The translations under genes were made by a program, and so were the position numbers. From positions 248,001-312,000 of the forward strand of contig NZ_MUZU01000003.1 of NCBI RefSeq assembly GCF_002000085.1: DNA of 64,000 nucleotides, read 5' to 3'. The first letter of the stretch is position 1, and the number at the start of each line of letters is the position of its first letter. This DNA comes from Pseudocolwellia agarivorans. Lineage in GTDB: Bacteria; Pseudomonadota; Gammaproteobacteria; Enterobacterales; Alteromonadaceae. This document shows positions 27,613 to 36,139 of this stretch, one piece after another. The notes under the pieces are model-generated. The model saw only the letters and a list, made by a program, of their open reading frames with translations, made no database searches and was not told the DNA's origin.

Positions 27613-27708
27613 GTATGATCCCTCTCAATAAATTAATATGAATGTTTGTTAAGTGGGGTCATTATTCTCTTATTTTACTGTAAGATATATAAGCTAATTA
27701 GCGAATAT

Positions 27709-27729
27709 TTATTGTTATAAAGACAATAA
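27709..27729. promoter_or_regulatory. Dyad at the LysR/CurA-like divergent promoter
   Basis: TTATTGT at 27709-27715 and ACAATAA at 27723-27729, seven bases apart, sit just before the LysR ribosome binding site AGGAGG. Placement fits autoregulation. Confidence 0.45.
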
Positions 27730-27744
27730 TAAACAGGAGGATTT

Positions 27745-28650
27745 ATGGATCAATTAAGAGCACTTAAATATTTTGTAAAAGTTGTAGAACACGGTAGCTT
27801 TAGTAAGGCCGCTGAGTTGTTTTCTGTACCCCCTTCATCACTATCGCGTAGAGTTGCAGACTTAGAGCAAAACTTAGGCGCAACATTGTTAAAGCGTACA
27901 ACAAGAGCCGTCAGCCTAACTGAGATAGGGCAAATTTATTACCAACAAGTTACCGAAATACTCTCTTTATTAGCCTACAGCGACGAAACCGTAAGAAATT
28001 ACCAAACAACCCCAATGGGCGTGCTAAACATAAGTTCAATGGTGGGTTTTGGTGAACGAATTCTACTACCATTACTTGATGAATTTAGTGAGCTATACCC
28101 ACAAATTACATTAAACGTAAGCTTAAGTGACAACCTTACAACATTAGCTCGCGATGAAGTCGATTTAGCTATTCGCGGAGGTTATGCTCCCGACGAAAGA
28201 GTTATTGCAATAAAATTAATGCAAAACAATTTTATTGCCGTTGCCTCTCAAAGTTATTTAGAAAAATACGGTACCCCCGTAAATGCCATAGAGCTAAAAC
28301 AGCACAAAGGCTTATACTTTAAAACGCCAAACGGACCAACCCCTTGGATTTGTGAAATAAACAATCAATGGCAAGACGTGTCGGCCGAGCAAGTTTTAAT
28401 TAGTAATAACGGCAAATGGTTAGTCGATAAAGCTATTGCAGGAGCAGGTATTTTAATGATGCCTCGTTGGTCATTAAATCCAAGTATTCAATCAGGTGAA
28501 TTAACTGAATTAACCATAACCCCTACAGTTCAAATATCTCAACAAGCAAACTTGGGAGTGTATTTGTTATACCAAAAACAGCGCTATCAAGTACCTAAAG
28601 TAAAGGCTGCAGTAGATTTTTTAGTTTCAAAAATAAAAGAAGTTGGCTAA
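27745..28650 (+). CDS. LysR-family regulator of the CurA-like gene
   Basis: 301 residues with winged helix (FVKVVEHGSFSKAAELFSVPPSSLSRRVADLE) and a LysR effector domain, preceded by a strong AGGAGG. It is divergent from the unsaturated-carbonyl reductase, the usual target arrangement. The effector is unknown. Confidence 0.9.
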   Translation: MDQLRALKYFVKVVEHGSFSKAAELFSVPPSSLSRRVADLEQNLGATLLKRTTRAVSLTEIGQIYYQQVTEILSLLAYSDETVRNYQTTPMGVLNISSMVGFGERILLPLLDEFSELYPQITLNVSLSDNLTTLARDEVDLAIRGGYAPDERVIAIKLMQNNFIAVASQSYLEKYGTPVNAIELKQHKGLYFKTPNGPTPWICEINNQWQDVSAEQVLISNNGKWLVDKAIAGAGILMMPRWSLNPSIQSGELTELTITPTVQISQQANLGVYLLYQKQRYQVPKVKAAVDFLVSKIKEVG

Positions 28651-28717
28651 GTTTGCTTACTAAGAAATTTTTATATGGTGAGATTAGTTTTACAGTAACT
28701 ATTTGATACTTATAAAA

Positions 28718-29443
28718 TCACCTTTTTTTGTTCCAGTAAGCACTCGCATAAAGCCTTGATTTATCGTAATTACAGCTTTCATTTAAATACTCTTTTAATT
28801 GTTTAACAACACTTGCCTCTGCTGCTATAAATATTGCTGTGCCCTTCAAGTTATTACCTCTTGATGCAAGCCCCGTTAAAAATTCATTGGTTAACTTATT
28901 AGGTGTTACAAGCCAATGCACTTTGATCCCTTTTGGTGCTTTTAATGGCTGAATATCTTCTTCACTTGGCACCTGTATGTAGGCATGTCCGGTTGCATTA
29001 TTAGCCAACTTTTCTAAAGTAGTCGCTATAGCAGGTAATGCGGTTATATCACCAAAAAACAAATGGTTATCTGCCAATAAATCAGTATGTTTAGGCTCTC
29101 CTGGACCAGCGATACCAAGATAATCTCCCACTTTAGCTTGAAGCGCCCAATTACTTGCTAAGCCTTGATGATCATTTACCGCAAAATCTAGCGTTAGCGC
29201 TAAATTTTGTTTATCAAAAAATCGGATCGTATAAGAGCGCATCCACTTTCTAAAACCTAAGTACATACCAAGTTTTGGCTTTTTATCGTTTACCTCAGGA
29301 TTAGGAAAAATAGCTTTAACATAGCCACCTTCTTTGTTTTCAGGAAAGTCAGAAAGATCATCGCCCGTTACAACAATTCGCTTCATATGTGGAGTTAGAT
29401 CACACACGGATAAAACCTGTGTCATACGCATAGTAGGACCCAT
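28718..29443 (-). CDS. Siderophore-interacting FAD protein (ViuB/SIP family)
   Basis: 241 residues from ATG 29443 with GGAG upstream; an upstream in-frame ATG at 29524 would begin inside the operator. FAD-binding SIP motif is SYTIRFFDKQNLALTLDF region, and GPGEPKH and FFGDITALPAIATTLE are family landmarks. These flavoproteins reduce ferric siderophores in the cytoplasm. A PepSY-like remnant lies divergently upstream, which fits an old iron-uptake locus. Confidence 0.88.
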   Translation of the reverse strand: MGPTMRMTQVLSVCDLTPHMKRIVVTGDDLSDFPENKEGGYVKAIFPNPEVNDKKPKLGMYLGFRKWMRSYTIRFFDKQNLALTLDFAVNDHQGLASNWALQAKVGDYLGIAGPGEPKHTDLLADNHLFFGDITALPAIATTLEKLANNATGHAYIQVPSEEDIQPLKAPKGIKVHWLVTPNKLTNEFLTGLASRGNNLKGTAIFIAAEASVVKQLKEYLNESCNYDKSRLYASAYWNKKR

Positions 29444-29482
29444 AATATATTTCTCCAATTCATAAATAATAAAACTCAAGTA

Positions 29483-29525
29483 GTTGATAGGGTCAACTAT
29501 ATTGACAATAGTAGACCTTGTCAAC
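29483..29525. promoter_or_regulatory. Long imperfect dyad before the siderophore-interacting gene
   Basis: GTTGATAGGGTCAACTAT and, inverted on the other side of ATTGACA, GTTGACAAGGTCTACTAT: 15 of 18 positions agree. It lies about 40-80 bp upstream of the gene start and is a probable repressor site. It does not look like a Fur box. Confidence 0.55.
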
Positions 29526-29706
29526 CAAATTGATTTTACACTTAATTTATTTCATGACTCACGTAAGTGTGAAATTACAAGAGAAAACAAGTTTATTAAT
29601 TCGTAGAAAATGGCTATAGAGCAAATTACACAAGGTCTGTAGGAGTGAAAAACGGATTAACTAAGACACGAGATCTTGCTAAAACCATGTCTATAATTGG
29701 AACTAA

Positions 29707-29973
29707 AAAACCCAATATTCAGGAAAGCTATTAAACAGTTTTGATGCTAGTAAAGCATCGATGGCGACACAAGCTTGGAACTTTAAGTGCAAATGTCATA
29801 TTGACGACTTTATCGGGTGGCCGTTAAAAATACTCTGGCGATTGCTCAGTTTAATGCCCTTATTTTTCGTTTACTCGGGCATATCTCTATGGGTAAAACG
29901 TAAATACAGCAGAGCGACATCAATTAAAAAGTCGCACTTACTCAAAATACTTAGCTTGTTTCAGTTATTTTAA
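29707..29973 (+). pseudogene. PepSY-type membrane protein remnant (C-terminal end)
   Basis: Open from 29707, with an ATG at 29761. The stretch DDFIGWPLKILWRLLSLMPL followed by FFVYSGISLWVKRK looks like the last membrane helix of PepSY-associated transmembrane proteins, which occur with siderophore and TonB systems. About 400 upstream residues expected in that family are missing, and 29444-29706 shows no continuation. It is therefore probably a leftover of a deleted iron-reductase gene. The similarity is from pattern only. Confidence 0.5.
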
Positions 29974-30244
29974 TTAATACGCCTGATTTGAACGTAAATA
30001 TTATTAATGGAGCAGAATTAGATTTTTTAAATTTATAAATTAAATTTTCACTTTTTACTTCATTCCCTCCTGAAATAACCTCACTTTCTAATGGGGAACC
30101 ACATAAATTAATCACCTTGTATTTATTCATTTCTTTTTTAACAAACCCACCTTTGCACCTTATAGAAAAAAGTTCACGGTTAAAACTGTCGGCTAAAGTA
30201 GAGATAGAGGTAAGCATTAACAAAAATAATAGCGTGTGTTTCAT
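29951..30244 (-). CDS. DUF2845-like small secreted protein
   Basis: 97 residues from the ATG giving MKHTLLFLLMLTSIS, a signal peptide; the 25 codons upstream are not needed. The mature part (FSIRCKGGFVKKEMNKYKVINLCGSPLESE) has the CGxPxxxE element and paired cysteines of DUF2845. Function unknown; likely periplasmic. Its 3' end overlaps the PepSY remnant on the other strand by 23 bp. Confidence 0.65.
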   Translation of the reverse strand: MKHTLLFLLMLTSISTLADSFNRELFSIRCKGGFVKKEMNKYKVINLCGSPLESEVISGGNEVKSENLIYKFKKSNSAPLIIFTFKSGVLIKITETS

Positions 30245-30429
30245 TTTTATATCCTTATATATAGTTACAGAGTAAATTATATGTTTGTTCACATTATTTA
30301 TAATTAAATATCCATTCAAAAATATATTATCATCATTGATAAAGTTGCATCACAATAACATCAAACAAAGTATTTATGACAAAAACGGACTTTGCACTCA
30401 AAAGTCATTATATTTAATAAAAGACTCTT

Positions 30430-30816
30430 ATGATATTAACTAAATCAATACTTTATCTTGAAGTTCGTAAAGGCCTTATAAAAGCGACAGAATTAAAGTC
30501 AGGCCGTACGACTACAAAAATCAGCAAAGCTTTAACTCACCCAAGATCATTGATGGGAGATTTTTTCGGCGTAACAAAATGTATCGAAAGTATTGTTAAA
30601 GAATTATCACCGAAAAAATTTCTAAGTGGGCCAACAACCATTATTATCCATTTGCTCGAAAATGGTGACGGTGGTTTTACCAATGTTGAAACTCGAGCGT
30701 TCAAAGAGGCCGCTTTAAGTGCTGGAGGACAAAGAATAAAATTTCCGAATAAGCCTATTGTTTTAAATAAAGATGAATTATTAAGTGGTAATTTTTCATG
30801 TTTAGATAATATTTAA
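30430..30816 (+). CDS. Short MreB-like (actin-family subdomain) protein
   Basis: 128 residues. The pattern HPRSLMGDFFGVTKCIESIV, then TTIIIHLLENGDGGFTNVETRAFKEAALSAGG, matches the short MreB-related proteins of marine gammaproteobacteria, which keep the LTxxExRAxxExAxxAGA block of MreB but lack the ATP-binding halves. It is therefore unlikely to polymerise alone. Function unknown. Confidence 0.6.
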   Translation: MILTKSILYLEVRKGLIKATELKSGRTTTKISKALTHPRSLMGDFFGVTKCIESIVKELSPKKFLSGPTTIIIHLLENGDGGFTNVETRAFKEAALSAGGQRIKFPNKPIVLNKDELLSGNFSCLDNI

Positions 30817-30863
30817 TCTACGTAAACACGCAAAAATAAAGCATTGTATTTCTAGGGATAGTC

Positions 30864-31481
30864 ATGAAAAAATCGATCATATTTTTTATATTCTTCAGCT
30901 CAATAATAAATGCGTCAGAGTTTAATAAAGATATTGTTTTAAGTTTAATTGAAAGAACTACGCATAATATTAAATATGACGGTTCTTACTTATCAATTCC
31001 TTATCCAAATGGTGATGTTCCTCAAAATATTGGCGTTTGTACCGATGTCATAATCCGAGCTTATCGTAATTTAGGCACTGACTTACAAATGTTAGTTCAT
31101 GAAGATATGGCATCTAATTTTGCGGTTTACCCTTCAAACAGAATATGGGGGTTAAACTCTCCAGACAAAAATATAGATCACCGTCGAGTTCCTAATTTAC
31201 AAACTTTTTTTAAAAGGCACGGTGTCACTTTAACAAACAGTAATAATAAAAAAGATTACGCTGTGGGAGATATAGTGACTTGGATGTTACCTGGTAATCT
31301 TCCTCATATTGGCATCGTAATAGATAAAGTAAGCCCCATAACAGGTAATCCAATGATTGTTCATAATATTGGGGAAGGCCCTAAAATTGATGATATGATT
31401 TTTGATTATAAAATCACGGGCCATTACAGATATGAACCACCGAAATATAGCGAATCGAACAAGCAAAATTCAAAAGAGTAA
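30864..31481 (+). CDS. DUF1287 secreted protein (NlpC/P60-like fold)
   Basis: 205 residues with a signal peptide (IIFFIFFSSIINA). The probable catalytic Cys is in GVCTDVIIRAYRNLG, with His in LPHIGIVID and HNIGEG. DUF1287 proteins have the layout of NlpC/P60-type papain-like enzymes and are thought to act on the cell wall, but the reaction is not settled. It follows the MreB-like gene on the same strand by 47 bp. Confidence 0.8.
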   Translation: MKKSIIFFIFFSSIINASEFNKDIVLSLIERTTHNIKYDGSYLSIPYPNGDVPQNIGVCTDVIIRAYRNLGTDLQMLVHEDMASNFAVYPSNRIWGLNSPDKNIDHRRVPNLQTFFKRHGVTLTNSNNKKDYAVGDIVTWMLPGNLPHIGIVIDKVSPITGNPMIVHNIGEGPKIDDMIFDYKITGHYRYEPPKYSESNKQNSKE

Positions 31482-31628
31482 ATTATGTTTGTATCATAAA
31501 GTTTAGTCCAACAATTTAACCACTTAATAAACATTAAACCTTAAACTTCCTGCTATAATAACTACCGTTAATCTTATCGTTCAGAGTCGGCAACTCTGTA
31601 TACATTTAACTAAATAATAAGGACATTT

Positions 31629-32150
31629 ATGAAACACATTTTATTAGCCATGAGTATATTAGTGCTATGTGCTTGCGGTGGAAGTGCTGACGAAGAAGTT
31701 ATCGACACCAATAACTCACCAGATGACACCAAAATTTTTACCTTACAAAATATCAGATTTGATGCAAGAGATTATTATGAAGGAGAAGAAATAACAGTTA
31801 CTAAAGGTACAAGTTTTGAAGTTCAGTGGGTAGCACCCACCTCAGAATCTTACAGAATAGATTTACATTTATCCGCCAACGATCAAGAACCGTCTGACAA
31901 CAATAAAATAGTTGGGCTTAAATGTGGTAATGCTTCTCTATCACTGTGTCCTAACGCAACAGGCGAAGTTCAATGTGAAATTGATAACAATGACCTATCT
32001 TGTTCAATTGGAAGTGACTTTCTAGGCAGTGAAAACTTTCTAGATAAAGACCTCTCAAGTCTAAAGTTTATGATCAAAGGTTGTGATGCCCTCAGTCATT
32101 GTGATGTAAAAACCTTTAATTTGTCGATACAAAATAAAACGAACGATTAA
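31629..32150 (+). CDS. Lipoprotein of unknown function
   Basis: 173 residues. The signal peptide ends in a lipobox LCAC, giving a lipidated Cys at residue 16, followed by GGSADEE. The mature part is acidic with six later cysteines (for example LKCGNASLSLCPN and QCEIDNNDLSCSIG), which suggests disulphides. No family recognised. Confidence 0.75.
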   Translation: MKHILLAMSILVLCACGGSADEEVIDTNNSPDDTKIFTLQNIRFDARDYYEGEEITVTKGTSFEVQWVAPTSESYRIDLHLSANDQEPSDNNKIVGLKCGNASLSLCPNATGEVQCEIDNNDLSCSIGSDFLGSENFLDKDLSSLKFMIKGCDALSHCDVKTFNLSIQNKTND

Positions 32151-32433
32151 GAAAATTTAAAAACCTCCTAAGCGATTACTGAATGAACATTTTTAGCTAA
32201 TCGCTGACATTAAGCCTTTGCAAATTAAGGAGCGTATTAGCCTAATATGCTGCTCATTTGTGGGGCTGTTTTTCGCTCCAAACGTTCGGTCAATTTTTCC
32301 ATGATTTTATGCCAACACCAGACCTAAAGCAGATATTAAAAAACAGTTACCACTCTAAATTAATGGTGAGAAATTGTTTATATTGAGCGGTCAAAATAGA
32401 TTAATTATTAAGAATTTAAGCCATAGTCACTTG
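32151..32433. other. Intergenic region with one hairpin
   Basis: AGCGATTA at 32171-32178 and TAATCGCT at 32198-32205 form an 8-bp stem without a T run, possibly the end of the lipoprotein transcript. Nothing else recognised. Confidence 0.35.
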
Positions 32434-33123
32434 TTAGGTGCTTGTGAAAGTAGACCAAAACTCTCGACTCACTGATTCAAAACTTTTTGAATCATCAAGG
32501 TATGCTGATTTATTCATAAGTTGATTTAACGTAAAAATAAATTCCTCTATTGTATTTAATATAGTTTCTGAGTCCGAAATTTGATGGCTATGATGCTCGA
32601 CATTATAAAGTTGACCATTCTTAAAATCTTTATGTGCTACATATTTACGCCTTAAATCTCGCACTCTTTTATAAACATCGGATGAAATAAAACACTCATA
32701 TTTATATAAAACATCTTTCCTTTTATTTTTAAATTCTACTTTTTTTTCTTCTATAAAAGGTTCATACCAAGAACTTGTATCAATGGTATTTAACTTTATT
32801 GTTTTAGGCGGTTTAGAATACCAATTTTCAAGGTATGAACTAAATGTATCATCTTTAAGTTTAGATATTACATGATGAAGACTTGCTGTCTGTTTATATT
32901 GATCAATAAACCACGAATTTATAGCTGTTATAGTGGAAAATAATAAAGCTTCTTGGATACATTTAACACCTAAACAAACAGTATTACTATTCAATTCCTT
33001 TATGTCATCAGAGTTTTTGGTTGACTCTTTCAACATTAAAACTTGACGCCAAACACTAAAATAACCGCAACATATCTCATTTAGCATATTTTGTGTCGTT
33101 GGAAAATTTTGTTTGAAATTCAT
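32434..33123 (-). CDS. AbiU2-like HEPN-domain protein
   Basis: 229 residues, all-helical in pattern. The HEPN RNase motif R-x4-H is R159-H164 in RRKYVAHKD, and the region VCLGVKCIQEALLFSTITAINSWF matches the AbiU2 group of HEPN proteins linked to abortive infection. It may be an RNase that is triggered by phage infection. It stands alone, just outside the left repeats of the Tn7-like element; codons are AT-rich. No partner nucleotidyltransferase was seen next to it. Confidence 0.65.
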   Translation of the reverse strand: MNFKQNFPTTQNMLNEICCGYFSVWRQVLMLKESTKNSDDIKELNSNTVCLGVKCIQEALLFSTITAINSWFIDQYKQTASLHHVISKLKDDTFSSYLENWYSKPPKTIKLNTIDTSSWYEPFIEEKKVEFKNKRKDVLYKYECFISSDVYKRVRDLRRKYVAHKDFKNGQLYNVEHHSHQISDSETILNTIEEFIFTLNQLMNKSAYLDDSKSFESVSREFWSTFTST

Positions 33124-33362
33124 TTATTAACCCTAATTATATTGAGCACCTGACAGTGTAATATCAAGATCTAATCCGCTTTCTTGTAGAACGAAGGATT
33201 TCTCGATGGCTGCATATAAAAATAGTACTTATTTGCTTTTTTAACTATTTAAGTCATTTAAACTTATGCTTGAATATGGATATTTTCATTTTTGATGAGA
33301 TCGAATGTTCAAGCAGAATAGGCTGTAGAGAGAAGATGAAAAATTAAAAAAAGCCAACTTTT

Positions 33363-33414
33363 TTCATTAAGCGAGAGAATTTTATTCAAATTGTCATTAA
33401 GCCATAGAATTCTA
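33363..33414. repeat. Left-end TnsB-type repeats (two copies)
   Basis: Two 22-bp copies begin at 33363 and 33393, 30 bp apart, sharing TCATTAAGC and AGAATT; 18 of 22 positions agree. Reversed copies with the core TTCATTGGG lie at the right end, where the outer copy agrees with the first left copy at 17 of 22 positions. Confidence 0.7.
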
Positions 33415-33480
33415 TGCAGCCCAGTAAAAATAAGGCATCTGCAATATTTATAATTACAAATATTCACGAAAAAAGCAAAA

Positions 33481-33507
33481 AAAAGTTAAGCAATTTGCTT
33501 AACTTTT
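33481..33507 (-). terminator. Terminator of the tns operon
   Basis: AAAAGTTAAGCAA, then TTGCTTAACTTTT, a near-perfect hairpin; on the minus strand a T-rich run follows. It sits 21 bp after the tniQ stop. Confidence 0.8.
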
Positions 33508-33527
33508 GGCTCATAAATTTACTAGAT

Positions 33528-35192
33528 TTAAATTTGAAGAGAAAGTTGTTTTCGCTTTTGGCAACTTGGGTGATAAAGGTTATTCAATATAGATACAAAT
33601 TTAGGTGTTTTTTTATAAATCGAAGTCTCAAATATTGGGTCAATCTTATTTCTGATTAATGCGAGCATAATTGTATAAAGATCAACATTATGAATAGCAC
33701 CCCATCTATCAATACATTCATAGTTTGCTAGAAAATTTGCAATGGATCTTCCTGTATATCTTTTGCTATCGGAAGATGGATCTAACTCAACTAGTATTCC
33801 CGCCTTGCCTAACTGACCAACTAGTGTTCTGGAAATACCAATAATCTTTGCTGTGGTGACTTTTGTAAAATTTGCACCAAATTTTTTTAAGTACTCAGTT
33901 TCCAAAAAATTAATAATAACCTTTTCATTAATCTTGATTGAATCAATTAACGAATTCTTAGTTTTATCGATATGCAAAGGTAATCTTGCTGCAATAATTT
34001 CAAATGCTAATAATTCATCAGAAAGTAAGTAATTGGACATCAACTCTTCAAGTTCTGAAAGGTATACAGTATTTTCTGGCACTTCAGTATCACATGTCCT
34101 GATCGAACTCATAAATAGGCGAATATCAATAATTGTATTTCTTCGGCTATTAATACTGTTCGTATTTTTAAAACACTCAAGCTTAAAAAGCTTGCGCGTA
34201 AGTGCTATACCACAGTTAAACATTTCGGCAAACCCTATAGGATCTAAATGATGGCGTAATTGCTCATTGGCTAGCTCATCGTTAAGCTCTTTTTTTGCCG
34301 ATTCATTTCTGATCCTGCACGGTGAAATAGTGCTTTCATTTAAAAGCTCATTTTTAGGGGCAAACGAGACATAATTTGGTTTAACGCCTTTTATTAGCCA
34401 ATTTCCTTGAAGTCTTTTTTGCAACTCATACACAGGAAAGTAGACGGCACGTTCACCTACAGCTTTATATTGATGCCTTACACTAGCTAACGATTGGCAC
34501 CAAGTGTTTATTGCATTAATGTCTGTTAAAAGCGCATAACCCTGTTTAGCTGTATCACTCCAACTATCCACCATTGTAGGTAAAAGCTTTATTTTGTTAT
34601 GCAGAGAGTCATATGGTCGAAGTACTCGATATATTGATTCCGCTAGATCTTCTAGAAAAGACGCTCGCTCTTCAAAACCTAAACTGTGAAAATGTAATAC
34701 ATGCTCTGGCATGATTTCAACTTGGCAGTGATTTGCAATATCATCCCAAGAACTAAGACATTTTGAACATCCGTATTCAATAAGGGTCGAATCCCAGTCA
34801 AACTTTTCCCCGCACGAGCACTTATTTATTAACTTGATTTGATGCTTCGCACAGTGGGTAATCGGCATCAACTGCCAATCTTTCACTAAATAATTCTGAT
34901 CTCGCATACACATAGGACAAGCCACTGGATGTCTATCAATAAGGTATGACAAATGTTCTTGCTGTTCATCGGAAACAGGCCAAAATGAAGCATCTTCAAC
35001 TGTATCAACGAGGTTACAAACGCATTCTATAATGCTGCTTTCACTACTCGCTATGTTGATAACCTTTATATTCCTGTAATGTGAAAATAGTTGCTTAACC
35101 TCAATGTAGTCATTTTCTGCTGACAGCCTAACAAGGTAGCTACGAGCACTTTCATTATTGTTGGGTAAGATTTGCGTCATTAATTCGTACAT
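33528..35192 (-). CDS. tnsD: TniQ/TnsD-type target-selection protein
   Basis: 554 residues, near the length of Tn7 TnsD (508) and longer than CRISPR-type TniQ. The N-terminal TniQ domain holds a zinc finger: C92 and C95 (CPMC), C114 and H117 (THCAKH), C125 and C127 (CSCG), C142 and C145 (CSKC). TnsD binds a specific chromosomal site and recruits TnsC. The C-terminal half is not conserved and would recognise the attachment site. It overlaps tnsC by 13 bases and ends the operon. Confidence 0.85.
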   Translation of the reverse strand: MYELMTQILPNNNESARSYLVRLSAENDYIEVKQLFSHYRNIKVINIASSESSIIECVCNLVDTVEDASFWPVSDEQQEHLSYLIDRHPVACPMCMRDQNYLVKDWQLMPITHCAKHQIKLINKCSCGEKFDWDSTLIEYGCSKCLSSWDDIANHCQVEIMPEHVLHFHSLGFEERASFLEDLAESIYRVLRPYDSLHNKIKLLPTMVDSWSDTAKQGYALLTDINAINTWCQSLASVRHQYKAVGERAVYFPVYELQKRLQGNWLIKGVKPNYVSFAPKNELLNESTISPCRIRNESAKKELNDELANEQLRHHLDPIGFAEMFNCGIALTRKLFKLECFKNTNSINSRRNTIIDIRLFMSSIRTCDTEVPENTVYLSELEELMSNYLLSDELLAFEIIAARLPLHIDKTKNSLIDSIKINEKVIINFLETEYLKKFGANFTKVTTAKIIGISRTLVGQLGKAGILVELDPSSDSKRYTGRSIANFLANYECIDRWGAIHNVDLYTIMLALIRNKIDPIFETSIYKKTPKFVSILNNLYHPSCQKRKQLSLQI

Positions 35193-36139
35193 TCCGACTC
35201 CTTAGAACCATAGTAACTAATGATTTCGCCATCCAATTGTTTTGCACTCAGCTCAAAAGGGTTAAAAGTTAATGGGTTCTCAGTGCGATATTCATCGTAA
35301 GCTTTCACTAAGCACTCAATGTCGATAGTTTCAGTTGAACCAGCGATTTCAATCGCTTCCAAAAATAACGAAGATAAGTTTCTGAATAACCCATCTGTGG
35401 CTAGATAGAGGGCATCAGACATCCCAACTAAATCAAGCTCGCAGTTAAGAATCCCTTGGTAAAACTTTAGGATTTGAAACCAGCCCAAGTCCTCATTGCT
35501 ATAAGGCGCTAAAATATGGTTTTTTCTGCAACGAGATTTAAGTTGCTGCTCTTCCTCAAATTTGCCCTTAACTTTGAGTAGTTCTATTGTTTTAGGCATG
35601 CCAACAAGGACTATCGGTATTTGTAATTCATTGATTATTTCTTTCAACGCATCTACATTGTCTTGCGTAATAGTCCCATTGCCTCGCAACAAGTGCTGTG
35701 ATTCATCAAATATGATCAACTTCACTCTGGCTTTTCGCAATTTTCCGTAAATTTGTTTCGCAAGGTTATCTGTCCTTCCCGTCACGACTTTAGCGCCTGT
35801 TAAAGCCCTGAATATTTCAGCAGTAAGTGTCACGACTGTAGCTTTTTTGGGTACATCTAGAGATAAAACAGGCACGATTATTTGGTATCCTTCCTTGAAC
35901 CTAGGGTACTTGTTTACATAACGCTTTATGGTTTGGCTCTTACCAACGCCAGCAACCCCTGACAGTACCATTGATCTAGGATTGCAGGTGTTCGCTGTTG
36001 CTTTACATTTATCAAATACTTCGTTCAAAAAACTAATACGAGGTGTTTTAGTTTTCTTTTCTAAAAATTCTCTAGTAGCAGGCAATAATTCTCGTTCGGT
36101 ATTGTTTGAATGCACCTGTAAAATCTCGTTAGTTACCAT
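35180..36139 (-). CDS. tnsC: TnsC AAA+ ATPase
   Basis: 319 residues. Walker A is GVAGVGKS (about 61-68) and Walker B is LIIFDES (about 142-148). It is much shorter than Tn7 TnsC (555) and close to the TnsC of CRISPR-associated Tn7-like elements and to TniB. It links target selector to transposase and gives target immunity. Its start overlaps the tnsB end by seven bases. Confidence 0.9.
   Translation of the reverse strand: MVTNEILQVHSNNTERELLPATREFLEKKTKTPRISFLNEVFDKCKATANTCNPRSMVLSGVAGVGKSQTIKRYVNKYPRFKEGYQIIVPVLSLDVPKKATVVTLTAEIFRALTGAKVVTGRTDNLAKQIYGKLRKARVKLIIFDESQHLLRGNGTITQDNVDALKEIINELQIPIVLVGMPKTIELLKVKGKFEEEQQLKSRCRKNHILAPYSNEDLGWFQILKFYQGILNCELDLVGMSDALYLATDGLFRNLSSLFLEAIEIAGSTETIDIECLVKAYDEYRTENPLTFNPFELSAKQLDGEIISYYGSKESECTN

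Noticed and set aside
31481-31488. AATTA followed by TGT, which matches ACA-AATTA at 53960-53967 as a possible 5-bp target duplication for a left end at 31486.
   Set aside because: No TnsB-type repeat lies near 31486, whereas the repeats at 33363-33414 match the right end. An eight-base match in about 2 kb of AT-rich DNA is plausible by chance. If a comparison with an empty site supports it, the HEPN and lipoprotein genes would become cargo.
32377-32396. GCGGTCAAAATAGATT, resembling the Tn7 TnsB site GACAAAATAGAT.
   Set aside because: A single copy, with no partner at the other end and unlike the repeats shared by both ends of this element.
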